Positions 37,369-45,255 of a DNA stretch of 64,000 nucleotides are shown one piece after another. Each line of letters begins with the position of its first letter. Positions within the stretch are counted from its first letter, which is position 1. The notes under the pieces are model-generated. The model ran no database searches, had not been told where the DNA came from, and was given only the letters and a program-made list of their open reading frames with translations. This DNA comes from Streptomyces xanthophaeus (GTDB taxonomy: Bacteria > Actinomycetota > Actinomycetes > Streptomycetales > Streptomycetaceae): the NCBI RefSeq assembly GCF_000725805.1, contig NZ_JOFT01000014.1:319850-383849 (forward strand). The letters run 5' to 3'. A program made the translations under genes and the position numbers.

Positions 37369-38219
37369 ACGGCATCGGATACCTGGCCGCCCTGATGGGC
37401 GGCCTGCTCGCACTGCTCAGCCCGTGCAGCGCACTGCTGCTGCCCGCCTTCTTCGCGTACTCGATCGACTCCGCCTCGCGCCTGCTGGCGCGGACCGGGA
37501 TCTTCTACGCGGGCCTCGCCAGCACCCTCGTACCGCTGGGGGCGGCCGGCTCGTACGCCGGGCGGTTCTTCCACAGCAACCGCGACGAGCTGGTGCTGGC
37601 GGGCGGCTGGCTGATCATCGTGCTCGGCTGCGCGCAGGTACTGGGCCTGGGCTTCGCCTCGAAGCGGATCGCGGAGCTCTCGGGCCGGATCCGGCCGACG
37701 ACCGCCCTGTCGGTGTACGCGCTCGGCGCGGTCTACGGCCTGGCGGGCTTCTGCGCGGGCCCGATCCTGGGCAGCGTCCTGACGGTGGCGGCGGTCAGCG
37801 GCAGCCCGGTCTACGGCGGCCTGCTGCTGGCCGTCTACGCACTGGGGATGGCCGTACCGCTGTTCGTGCTGGCCTTGCTGTGGGAACGGTTCGGGCTGGG
37901 CCGCAGGCGCTGGCTGCGCGGCCGGGCCTTCACGGTGGGCCGCCTCGAACTGCACACCACCTCGCTGCTGTCCGGGCTGTTCTTCATCACCCTGGGCGTG
38001 CTGTTCCTGGTCTACGACGGGGCGAGCGCGCTGCCGGGGCTGCTGGACGTGGACGACTCGTTCGCCGTGGAGCAGTGGGTGCGGTCCTTCGCGGACGCGG
38101 TGCCGGACTGGGCGCTGCTGGGCCTGGTCGCCGCGGGGGCCACGGCCGTCGGCCTGGTGCAGTGGCGGCGCCGGGCCCGGTCCACGGAACCTGCCGGACC
38201 GGCGGCGGAGGCGGAGTAA
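37365..38219 (+). CDS. CcdA/DsbD-type transmembrane electron carrier
   Basis: 284 residues with six or seven membrane helices. The conserved cysteines of the family are in LLALLSPCSALLLPAFFAYS and LAGFCAGPILGSVL. CcdA-type proteins move reducing power from cytoplasmic thioredoxin to extracytoplasmic thioredoxin-like partners, here most likely the DsbA-like product of the overlapping upstream gene. Start GTG 37365. No heme-maturation genes are nearby, so cytochrome biogenesis is not indicated by context. Confidence 0.88.
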   Translation: MNGIGYLAALMGGLLALLSPCSALLLPAFFAYSIDSASRLLARTGIFYAGLASTLVPLGAAGSYAGRFFHSNRDELVLAGGWLIIVLGCAQVLGLGFASKRIAELSGRIRPTTALSVYALGAVYGLAGFCAGPILGSVLTVAAVSGSPVYGGLLLAVYALGMAVPLFVLALLWERFGLGRRRWLRGRAFTVGRLELHTTSLLSGLFFITLGVLFLVYDGASALPGLLDVDDSFAVEQWVRSFADAVPDWALLGLVAAGATAVGLVQWRRRARSTEPAGPAAEAE

Positions 38220-38223
38220 CCAC

Positions 38224-38254
38224 AGAAGGCCCCGTCCGATGGACGGGGCCTTCT
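38224..38254. terminator. Terminator between CcdA-like gene and tRNA-Phe
   Basis: AGAAGGCCCCGTCC / GGACGGGGCCTTCT with a GAT loop, serving both converging units. Confidence 0.87.
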
Positions 38255-38257
38255 TGA

Positions 38258-38334
38258 TGGTGGCTGGGGCCGGGGTCGAACCGGCGACCTATCGCTTTTC
38301 AGGCGATCGCTCGTACCAACTGAGCTACCCAGCC
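38258..38334 (-). tRNA. tRNA-Phe (anticodon GAA)
   Basis: Acceptor GGCTGGG/CCCAGCC, anticodon loop CTGAAAA on ATCGC/GCGAT, T-loop GTTCGACCC. CCA encoded (38258-38260). First from the terminator in a Glu-Asp-Phe array. Confidence 0.96.
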
Positions 38335-38356
38335 ACGAAACCGTTTCCGGCTTCAG

Positions 38357-38430
38357 CGAACCTGACGGGACTTGAACCCGCGACCTCCACCTTGACAGGG
38401 TGGCGAGCTAACCAACTGCTCCACAGGTCC
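38357..38430 (-). tRNA. tRNA-Asp (anticodon GTC), copy 2
   Basis: Sequence identical to 31831-31904; anticodon loop CTGTCAA. No encoded CCA. Middle gene of the array. Confidence 0.96.
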
Positions 38431-38469
38431 TTGCATTGTGCGAGAACAAGTCTCGCACATGGTGTTGCG

Positions 38470-38542
38470 TACCCCCAACGGGATTCGAACCCGTGCTACC
38501 GCCTTGAAAGGGCGGCGTCCTGGGCCACTAGACGATGAGGGC
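38470..38542 (-). tRNA. tRNA-Glu (anticodon TTC)
   Basis: Acceptor GCCCTCA/TGGGGGT (G-T at the end pair), anticodon loop CTTTCAA on CCGCC/GGCGG, T-loop GTTCGAATC. Besides translation, Glu-tRNA is the source of heme via glutamyl-tRNA reductase. Promoter-proximal gene of the array. Confidence 0.96.
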
Positions 38543-38645
38543 TAAAGGCCCGCCGGGCGCTTCTCAGCGCGTCGGGGACGTGAGAAGCATATGGGATCCG
38601 GAGAGCTATCGCCAAAACGGTTTCCTCCGGAGGGACAATGGCGGG

Positions 38646-38996
38646 GTGCTGGAGATGACGCGCGAGGAGTTCGAAGAGCTCGTCGCAGAGGCCCTGGACC
38701 GCATCCCGCCGGAGCTGACGCGGCTGATGGACAACGTGGCGGTGTTCGTCGAGGACGAGCCGCCCGCCGACGACCCCGAACTCCTCGGTCTGTACGAGGG
38801 CACCCCGCTGACGGACCGTGGCGAGTGGTACGCCGGGGTGCTGCCGGACCGGATCACCATCTACCGCAACCCCACGTTGCGGATGTGCGAGGACCGGGAG
38901 AGCGTGGTCGCGGAGACGGAGGTCACCGTGGTGCACGAGATCGCCCACCACTTCGGGATCGACGACGACCGGCTGCACGCCCTGGGCTACGGATGA
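38646..38996 (+). CDS. Minimal zincin metallopeptidase family protein
   Basis: 116 residues. Zinc site [15 protein letters not shown] near the C-terminus (HExxHxxGxxD). N-terminus [20 protein letters not shown] and a central [10 protein letters not shown] region match the small bacterial zincin family (PF06262 type). Cytoplasmic; substrate unknown. GTG 38646 has GGAGGG 11 nt upstream; ATG 38655 is possible but its purine run abuts the codon. It overlaps crcB by 4 nt. Confidence 0.88.
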   Translation: MLEMTREEFEELVAEALDRIPPELTRLMDNVAVFVEDEPPADDPELLGLYEGTPLTDRGEWYAGVLPDRITIYRNPTLRMCEDRESVVAETEVTVVHEIAHHFGIDDDRLHALGYG

Positions 38997-39490
38997 GCCC
39001 ACCCGGTCCCGCTCCCGGCCCGGACGGCCCGGACGGCGGCGCCGAGGCGATCGACCCGGACGTCGACCTCCGCGTGCCGGCCCACCGGGCCGAGCCGCAG
39101 GGCCGGGTGCTGGCCGCGGTGGCGGCGGGCGGCGTGGCCGGGGCCTCGGCGCGGTACGGGATCTCGCTGCTGTGGCCGGCCGGGCCCGGGGCCTTCCCGT
39201 GGGCGACCTTCTGGATCAACGTCGGCGGCTGCGCGCTGATCGGCGTCCTGATGGTGCTGATCAGCGAGGGCGGCCGGTCGGCGCACCCCCTGGTGCGGCC
39301 CTTCGCCGGGGTGGGGGTGCTCGGCGGCTTCACCACCTTCTCGACGTACGCGCTCGACATCTCCCTGCTCCTGGACGAGGGGGAGGCGGGGACCGCGCTG
39401 GCCTACGCAGGGCTCACGGTGGCCGCCGCGCTCGGCGCGGTGTGGGCGGGGTCCTCGGCGACCCGCCGCGCGGTCCGGGGGCGCGGGTGA
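38993..39490 (+). CDS. crcB: Fluoride channel subunit CrcB (Fluc), first copy
   Basis: 165 residues, four membrane helices after an unusually long hydrophilic N-terminus of about 37 residues. Signatures: [27 protein letters not shown], and the phenylalanine-box region [16 protein letters not shown]. CrcB dimers export fluoride. ATG 38993 overlaps the zincin stop (ATGA) and its own stop overlaps the second crcB (GTGA). The paired genes likely form a heterodimer. Confidence 0.93.
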   Translation: MSPPGPAPGPDGPDGGAEAIDPDVDLRVPAHRAEPQGRVLAAVAAGGVAGASARYGISLLWPAGPGAFPWATFWINVGGCALIGVLMVLISEGGRSAHPLVRPFAGVGVLGGFTTFSTYALDISLLLDEGEAGTALAYAGLTVAAALGAVWAGSSATRRAVRGRG

Positions 39491-39870
39491 ACTGGCTGCT
39501 GGTGGTGGCCGGCGCGGCCGTCGGCGCGCCCCTGCGCTACCTGACGGACCGTGCGGTGCAGTCCCGCCGCGGCGGCGCCGACGCGGTCTTCCCCTGGGGC
39601 ACCTTCACGGTCAACGCGGCCGCCTGCCTGGTGCTGGGGGTGCTCAGCGGAGCGCTGCTGGCGGGGGCGCTCCCCTCGCAGCTGGGCCTGCTGCTGGGCA
39701 CCGGGCTCTGCGGGGCGCTGAGCACGTACTCCACGTTCTCGTACGAGACGCTGCGGCTGGCCGAGCGCGGCTGGACCTTCCTGGCGGCGGCGAACGTGGC
39801 GGCGTCGGTGCTGGTCGGGCTGGGAGCCGTGCACCTGGGGTCCGAGGCGGCGCGGCTGCTGCTGGGCTGA
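39487..39870 (+). CDS. crcB: Fluoride channel subunit CrcB (Fluc), second copy
   Basis: 127 residues, four membrane helices. Signatures: [30 protein letters not shown] and [20 protein letters not shown]. Partner of the overlapping first copy. I saw no recognisable fluoride riboswitch upstream of this operon. Confidence 0.93.
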   Translation: MNWLLVVAGAAVGAPLRYLTDRAVQSRRGGADAVFPWGTFTVNAAACLVLGVLSGALLAGALPSQLGLLLGTGLCGALSTYSTFSYETLRLAERGWTFLAAANVAASVLVGLGAVHLGSEAARLLLG

Positions 39871-39999
39871 GGGGCTGCGGCGCGGGCGGAGCCGGTCCGC
39901 GCCGGGGCGTGTCCCTTACGGGTCACGGGGAGTTGGGCACATTGACCCGCTCATGCGGACTGCTCGTTCCCAGGTCTCCAGGTTCCGGAGGTGCCATCC

Positions 40000-40563
40000 G
40001 TGCGCCAGTTGTCCGCTTCCCTCCGACTCGCTGTCACCGCGCTCGCGGTCGCGGCGACGGCGGGCTGCATGAGTGTCGGCGAGGACGCCGCGAAGCCGGG
40101 GCCCTCGTCCTCGGCGGACCAGAAGGGCTCGGCCGGGACGGGCGGGGGTTCGGTCACCGGGCGGGGCTCGGGGATCCACGGCAACGGGCACGGGACGAAG
40201 GACGGGACGGGCAGCGGCAGGCCCAAGGAGGACGGCAAGGCCTCCGGGGCGACCGGAGCCACCCCCAGTCCGGGTGCGCCGAGCGGTCAGCCGGGGGCGC
40301 CCTCGCCGTCGGCGGGACCGGGTGGCGGGGCGGGCGGCCAGGGGCCGCAGCAGCCTTCCGGCGGCGCTGCCGGGGGCTCCGGTGGGGCGGGGGGTCCGGG
40401 GGGCCCGGGCGGTTCCGGGGCGGCGGGTGGCTCCAGCGGCGGCCAGCAGACCTCCAGCCCGGCTCCGGAACCCTCGATTCCGCCGACGCCTGTGACGGAA
40501 CCCACTCCGCAGCCGTCCTCGCCGCAGCCCGAGCCGAGCACCCAGCCGCAGCCCCAGCCGTAG
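40000..40563 (+). CDS. Low-complexity Gly/Pro/Ser-rich lipoprotein
   Basis: 187 residues. GTG 40000 is chosen because GGAGG (39987-39991) lies 8 nt upstream; GTG 39991 overlaps that site. Signal peptide with lipobox AATAGC, then a wholly low-complexity mature part (GGSGGAGGPGGPGGSGAAGG, and a Pro/Gln/Ser tail PQPSSPQPEPSTQPQPQP). It has no folded domain that I can see; probably a surface linker-like lipoprotein. Function unknown. Confidence 0.65.
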   Translation: MRQLSASLRLAVTALAVAATAGCMSVGEDAAKPGPSSSADQKGSAGTGGGSVTGRGSGIHGNGHGTKDGTGSGRPKEDGKASGATGATPSPGAPSGQPGAPSPSAGPGGGAGGQGPQQPSGGAAGGSGGAGGPGGPGGSGAAGGSSGGQQTSSPAPEPSIPPTPVTEPTPQPSSPQPEPSTQPQPQP

Positions 40564-40841
40564 GGCTGCGGGCGCTTCGGCCGCGGTCTCAGGTGCGGCC
40601 CCAGGCGCTCATCCTCGGGGAATCTTCGCAGGTCAGGGGCCTAGTGCCCGGAGTGACTTGCCAGACCCCGGGGAGGGTGCGTATGGTTATAGATCGTTTG
40701 ATCCCATTGCCCGGCGCCGAATCCGAAGAGCGCCGTGTGGCGCGTACTCTCCCTAGCCGTGGCTGACCGCATTGAGGCGGTCGATTTGCGATTCACGGAG
40801 TTTGGGCGCGTGCCGAGACTCCGGAAGGTTTCGCATTTCGC
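40564..40841 (+). promoter_or_regulatory. Promoter and leader of the DEAD-box helicase gene
   Basis: About 280 nt without a gene. GGTTATAGATCG (about 40685) and GCGCGTACTCTCC (about 40740) are possible -10 regions. The remaining stretch of about 100 nt would be a long 5' leader, as often seen for cold-induced RNA helicases. No T-run or clear riboswitch. Confidence 0.4.
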
Positions 40842-43055
40842 ATGTCCATTTCCAGTTCTGACCGTTCCGTCATGCCCGAGAACGACTCCAACGAGATCGT
40901 CGCCGACATCGAGACCCTTGTGGTCGACGAGGCGATCGAGGCCATCGAGACGGACGAGATCATCGAGTCCCTTGAGGACTCCCTCGACGACACCGACTTC
41001 GACGGCGACGCCGACGCTGACGCCGAGCCCACGATCACCTTCGGCGACCTCGGTCTGCCCGACGGCATCGTGCGCAAGCTCGCGCAGAACGGCGTCACCG
41101 CCCCCTTCCCGATCCAGGCCGCGACCATCCCGGACGCCCTGGCCGGCAAGGACATCCTCGGCCGTGGCCGCACCGGCTCCGGCAAGACCCTCTCCTTCGG
41201 TCTGCCGACCCTGGCCTCGCTGGCCGGCGGCCACACCGAGAAGAAGAAGCCCCGCGCGATCATCCTCACGCCGACGCGTGAGCTCGCGATGCAGGTCGCG
41301 GACGCCCTCCAGCCCTACGGCGACGTGCTCGGCCTGAAGATGAAGGTCGTCTGCGGCGGTACCTCCATGAGCAACCAGATCTTCGCTCTGGAGCGCGGTG
41401 TCGACGTCCTCGTCGCCACCCCGGGCCGTCTGCGCGACATCATCAACCGTGGCGCCTGCTCCCTGGCGAACGTCCAGGTCGCGGTCCTCGACGAGGCCGA
41501 CCAGATGGCGGACCTGGGCTTCCTGCCCGAGGTCACCGAGCTGCTCGACCAGATCCCCGGCGGCGGCCAGCGCATGCTCTTCTCCGCCACCATGGAGAAC
41601 GAGATCGGCACCCTGGTCAAGCGCTACCTGACCAACCCCGTCACGCACGAGGTCGACAGCGCCCAGGGCAACGTCACGACCATGACGCACCACGTCCTCG
41701 TCGTGAAGCCGAAGGACAAGGCGCCGGTCACGGCCGCCATCGCCGCCCGCAAGGGCCGCACCATCATCTTCGTCCGCACCCAGCTGGGCGCCGACCGCAT
41801 CGCCGAGCAGCTCATCGAGTCCGGCGTGAAGGCCGACGCGCTGCACGGCGGCATGACGCAGGGCGCCCGTACCCGCGTCCTCGCGGACTTCAAGGACGGC
41901 TACGTCAACGCGCTCGTCGCGACCGACGTCGCCGCCCGCGGCATCCACGTCGACGGCATCGACCTGGTCCTGAACGTGGACCCGGCCGGCGACCACAAGG
42001 ACTACCTGCACCGCTCGGGCCGTACCGCCCGCGCCGGCAAGTCCGGTGTCGTCGTGTCGCTGGCGCTCCCGCACCAGCGCCGCCAGATCTTCCGCCTGAT
42101 GGAGGACGCGGGCGTCGACGCCACGCGTCACATCGTCCAGGGCGTCGGCGCCTTCGACCCGGAGGTCGCCGAGATCACCGGTGCCCGTTCGCTGACCGAG
42201 GTTCAGGCCGACTCCGCGAACAACGCCGCCAAGCAGGCCGAGCGCGAGGTCGCCGAGCTCACCAAGCAGCTGGAGCGCCTGTCGCGCCGTGCCGTGGAGC
42301 TGCGCGAGGAGGCCGACCGCCTCGTCGCCCGTTCCGCCCGTGAGCGCGGCGAGGACCCGGAGGCCGCTGTCGCCGAGGTGGCCGAGGCCGCCGAGGCCGA
42401 GGTCGCGGCTGCTGCCGCCGCCGCTGCCGCCGAGCTGGCCGCGCAGGAGCGCCGCGAGGAGCAGCGCGCCCAGCGTGACGACCGTGGCAACTTCGAGCGT
42501 CGCGACAACCGCGGTGGCGACCGCGGTGGCGACCGTGGCGGTTACCGCGGCGGCGACCGCGGTGGTGACCGTGGCGGCTTCCGCCGCGACGACCGTGGCG
42601 GCGACCGTGGTGGCCGTCCCTCGGGTGGCTTCAACCGTGACGACCGCGGTGGCGACCGTCCGTCCGGCGGCTTCCGTCGCGACGACCGTCCGTCCGGTGG
42701 CTTCCGCTCCGGTGGCGACCGTCCGTCCGGTGGCTTCCGTGGCGATGGCTTCAACCGTGACGACCGTGGCGGCGACCGTCCGTCCGGCGGCTTCCGTCGC
42801 GACGACCGCCCGTCCGGTGGCTTCAACCGTGACGACCGTCCGTCCGGTGGTTTCCGCTCCGGTGGCGACCGTCCGTCCGGTGGCTTCCGTCGCGACGACC
42901 GTCCGTCCGGTGGCTTCCGCTCCGGCGGCGCCGGTGACCGTCCCTACGGCCGCCGCGACGACCACCGTCCGTCCGGCTCCGGCTCCACCGGCTCCACCGG
43001 CTCCTTCGGTGGCGGCCGCCGCGACGACAAGCCGCGCTGGAAGCGCAACGGCTGA
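40842..43055 (+). CDS. DEAD-box ATP-dependent RNA helicase
   Basis: 737 residues. An acidic N-terminus (about 60 residues) precedes the helicase core: Q-motif region FGDLGLPDGIVRKLAQNGVT, Walker A GRTGSGKT, VLDEADQMADLGF, SAT in MLFSATMENE, and HRSGRTARAG. A coiled Ala/Glu-rich section (about 450-540) follows. The last roughly 190 residues are an Arg/Gly/Asp-rich tail with repeats such as DDRPSGGFRRDDRPSGGF. It resembles streptomycete RhlE/CsdA-like cold-shock helicases acting in RNA decay or ribosome assembly. Start ATG 40842; ATG 40872 is an alternative. Confidence 0.93.
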   Translation: MSISSSDRSVMPENDSNEIVADIETLVVDEAIEAIETDEIIESLEDSLDDTDFDGDADADAEPTITFGDLGLPDGIVRKLAQNGVTAPFPIQAATIPDALAGKDILGRGRTGSGKTLSFGLPTLASLAGGHTEKKKPRAIILTPTRELAMQVADALQPYGDVLGLKMKVVCGGTSMSNQIFALERGVDVLVATPGRLRDIINRGACSLANVQVAVLDEADQMADLGFLPEVTELLDQIPGGGQRMLFSATMENEIGTLVKRYLTNPVTHEVDSAQGNVTTMTHHVLVVKPKDKAPVTAAIAARKGRTIIFVRTQLGADRIAEQLIESGVKADALHGGMTQGARTRVLADFKDGYVNALVATDVAARGIHVDGIDLVLNVDPAGDHKDYLHRSGRTARAGKSGVVVSLALPHQRRQIFRLMEDAGVDATRHIVQGVGAFDPEVAEITGARSLTEVQADSANNAAKQAEREVAELTKQLERLSRRAVELREEADRLVARSARERGEDPEAAVAEVAEAAEAEVAAAAAAAAAELAAQERREEQRAQRDDRGNFERRDNRGGDRGGDRGGYRGGDRGGDRGGFRRDDRGGDRGGRPSGGFNRDDRGGDRPSGGFRRDDRPSGGFRSGGDRPSGGFRGDGFNRDDRGGDRPSGGFRRDDRPSGGFNRDDRPSGGFRSGGDRPSGGFRRDDRPSGGFRSGGAGDRPYGRRDDHRPSGSGSTGSTGSFGGGRRDDKPRWKRNG
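42475..42990 (+). repeat. Coding tandem repeat of the helicase RGG-type tail
   Basis: Degenerate 15-45 nt repeats encoding RGGDRGGDRGG and then D-R-P-S-G-G-F-R units (the phrase CGTCCGTCCGGTGGCTTCCG recurs many times). In frame throughout. It is a protein repeat, not CRISPR. Copy number is likely to vary between strains by slippage. Confidence 0.85.
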
Positions 43056-43091
43056 CGGTCCGCCACGGCTGACCGGCTGACAGGCTGACTG

Positions 43092-43132
43092 AGAAGGGCC
43101 CGTGCGACACCTCGTGTCGCACGGGCCCTTCT
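43092..43132 (+). terminator. Terminator of the helicase gene
   Basis: AGAAGGGCCCGTGCGACAC / GTGTCGCACGGGCCCTTCT around CTC; perfect 19-bp stem. Confidence 0.9.
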
Positions 43133-43253
43133 GCGTCGTCCGCCGGTGGCCGGGATCCGACGGCGGGCCCGAACTGAGGCCGACAGGCGGGTCGCTCGAT
43201 ACCCGATCGGCTTGCGGGCGCTCTGCGGCTATGCTCTGGGGTGAGCACATGGA

Positions 43254-43326
43254 GGGCCATTAGCTCAATTGGCAGAGCAGCGGACTTTTAATCCGTTGGT
43301 TGTCGGTTCGAGTCCGACATGGCCTA
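43254..43326 (+). tRNA. tRNA-Lys (anticodon TTT)
   Basis: Acceptor GGGCCAT/ATGGCCT, anticodon loop CTTTTAA on CGGA/TCCG, T-loop GTTCGAGTC. Reads AAA, a rare codon in this GC-rich genome. CCA not encoded. Confidence 0.96.
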
Positions 43327-43337
43327 CAGCTCACAGG

Positions 43338-43366
43338 CGCCCCGTCCGATTCTTTCGGACGGGGCG
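43338..43366 (+). terminator. Terminator of tRNA-Lys
   Basis: CGCCCCGTCCGA paired with TCGGACGGGGCG around a short T-rich loop, followed by TTCTG. Confidence 0.82.
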
Positions 43367-43523
43367 TTCTGCTGTCCCCGGACCGCCCCGTCCGAACGCC
43401 CCGAACCGGGGCGTCCAGGGCCAGTTGTACGGCTCTGACCTGCGGCGATGGCGATCTGAGGGGGTGTGGGGAGCTTAATTGGCGGAGGGCTCCCCCCGGA
43501 TGGCGTAGAGTTGTGTTTACCGA

Positions 43524-43599
<76 letters not shown>

Positions 43600-43604
43600 C
43601 AGTA

Positions 43605-43642
43605 CGAAGGCCCGGTTCTCCTGATGGAGAACCGGGCCTTCG
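43605..43642 (+). terminator. Terminator of tRNA-fMet
   Basis: CGAAGGCCCGGTTCTCC / GGAGAACCGGGCCTTCG with a TGAT loop; perfect 17-bp stem. Confidence 0.88.
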
Positions 43643-43787
43643 TCGTTCCCCGCTCCCGCCCGCTCCTCACCCGGTCGGACCGGGCCGGCTCGCCCCGTGG
43701 CCGCTGCGCCGTCAGCCTGGGGAGGCGAGGCGTCGGGCCCGCACCCGCGCAAGGGACCGTACGAGGGCCGGGCGGCAGGAGAGCAGC

Positions 43788-44963
43788 GTGGTGGGGCTGG
43801 GCCAGCGGGACGGCGGGAACGCCGGTGGCGGCGTGGGCAACGGGGCGGCCCGGCAGATCGCCCGCGTGCTGCCCGCCGTGCTGATCGTCCTCGGGCTGGG
43901 CTTCGACCTGCTGACCCCGCCGAGCTTCACGGGCTCCCCCTTCTTCTCCGCGGCCCCGCTGATCGCCGCCCCGCTGTTCACCTTGCTGGGCACCGCCCTG
44001 ACCGGCGTGCAGGCCTCGCTCGCGGTGGTCCTGCTGCACGCCGTGAACGGGACCACCTGGAAGGTCGAGGCACTGACCGAACTCGTCACCGTCCTGACCG
44101 TCTCCGGGCTGGCCCTCCTGATCAACCGCGTGGTCCGGCGCAGCGGGGAGCGGCTGGCCTCGGCCCGCGGGATCGCCGAAGCCGCGCAGCGGGCGGTGCT
44201 GCCCACCCCCGCCGAGCGCATCGCGGGGCTGCACGTCTCCGCCTGGTACGAGGCCGCGCAGGCCGACGCGTTCATCGGCGGGGACCTGTACGCCGTCCAG
44301 GACACCCCCTACGGCGTGCGGCTGGCGGTGGGCGACGTGCGGGGCAAGGGCCTGGGGGCGGTCGAGGCCGTCGCCGTGGTCCTGGGGGCCTTCCGGGAGG
44401 CCGCGGAGACCGAACCCACCCTGGAGGGCGTCGCGCACAGGCTGGAACGGGCCCTGGCCCGGGAGGGCGTACGGCGCGACAGCCTGGACGCGGTGGAGGG
44501 GTTCACGACGTGCGTGCTCGGGGAGATCCCGCCGGACGCGGGGCTGCTGCGGCTGGTGAACCGGGGTCATCCCGAGCCGCTGCTGCTGCACGGGGACGGG
44601 CGCCTGGCCGTCCTCGCCCCCGCCGAGCCCGCGCTGCCGCTCGGCATGGGCGAGTTGGGCGGCTGGCCGGACCGGGTCGAGGAGTGGGGCTTCCCCGCCG
44701 GGTCCACGCTGCTGCTGTACACGGACGGCCTGACCGAGGCCCGGGACCGGGCGGGGGTCTTCTACGATCCGGCCGACCGGCTGCGCGGGCGGGTCTTCCC
44801 CGGGCCGGACGCGCTGCTCGGTGCGCTCAGCAGCGACGTACGCCGCCACACGGGCGGCGGGGCGACGGACGACATGGCGCTGCTCGCGGTCGGCAGGCCG
44901 GGGGAGGGGCAGCCGGAGCGTCGCCGTACGGTGCCGGTGGTGCGCCGGAGCGAGGCCGAGTGA
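43788..44963 (+). CDS. Membrane PP2C/SpoIIE-type serine phosphatase
   Basis: 391 residues. Three hydrophobic segments (about 25-110) anchor it, with no sensor loop of note. The SpoIIE/RsbU-type phosphatase domain (about 125-365) shows AQADAFIGGDLYAVQDTPYG, VGDVRGKGLGAV, LVNRGHPEPLLL, LLYTDGLTEARD and the final metal Asp in GGATDDMALLAVG. Such enzymes dephosphorylate anti-anti-sigma factors. No STAS or RsbW gene is adjacent. Start GTG 43788 follows AGGAGAG; GTG 43791 is equivalent. Confidence 0.9.
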   Translation: MVGLGQRDGGNAGGGVGNGAARQIARVLPAVLIVLGLGFDLLTPPSFTGSPFFSAAPLIAAPLFTLLGTALTGVQASLAVVLLHAVNGTTWKVEALTELVTVLTVSGLALLINRVVRRSGERLASARGIAEAAQRAVLPTPAERIAGLHVSAWYEAAQADAFIGGDLYAVQDTPYGVRLAVGDVRGKGLGAVEAVAVVLGAFREAAETEPTLEGVAHRLERALAREGVRRDSLDAVEGFTTCVLGEIPPDAGLLRLVNRGHPEPLLLHGDGRLAVLAPAEPALPLGMGELGGWPDRVEEWGFPAGSTLLLYTDGLTEARDRAGVFYDPADRLRGRVFPGPDALLGALSSDVRRHTGGGATDDMALLAVGRPGEGQPERRRTVPVVRRSEAE

Positions 44964-45071
44964 CACTCGGTGATCGAAAGGGAGCACTCCGCAAGGTGAT
45001 TGACGATCCGTCATTTCTCGCGTGTGGCTGAAGAGGTAGGGGTGTCGGCTGAGTTTTGCCCGACTTGGCTC

Positions 45072-45088
45072 CTTTTCGCGGCGAAAAG
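45072..45088. promoter_or_regulatory. 17-bp dyad upstream of the M23 peptidase gene
   Basis: Perfect inverted repeat CTTTTCGCGGCGAAAAG (8-bp arms, 1-nt centre), about 70 nt before TTGGAATCACTCCCCCGTGT and CTATTACC, a possible promoter. The short centre disfavours a terminator and favours a protein-binding site. Confidence 0.45.
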
Positions 45089-45255
45089 TGCAGGCCAAAG
45101 CCGGTCAGGGAGTAGCCGATTGGTGGGAACGATCAATCGCAACAGCTTGGAATCACTCCCCCGTGTCTATTACCTTTCGATAACGCAGCGCGGTCGTCCC
45201 AGCCGTCGTACGAGACGGCACCGTGCGCGTGCGCGTCAATGAGGAGTGTGCCCCG

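Noticed and set aside
42475..42990. CRISPR-like regular repeats
   Set aside because: The repeats are in frame, code for an Arg/Gly tail, are degenerate and lack unique spacers.
44964..45255. Possible c-di-AMP (ydaO) riboswitch before the M23 peptidase
   Set aside because: Such riboswitches precede several streptomycete wall hydrolases, but I could not find the conserved core in this stretch. An Infernal search with the ydaO model would decide.
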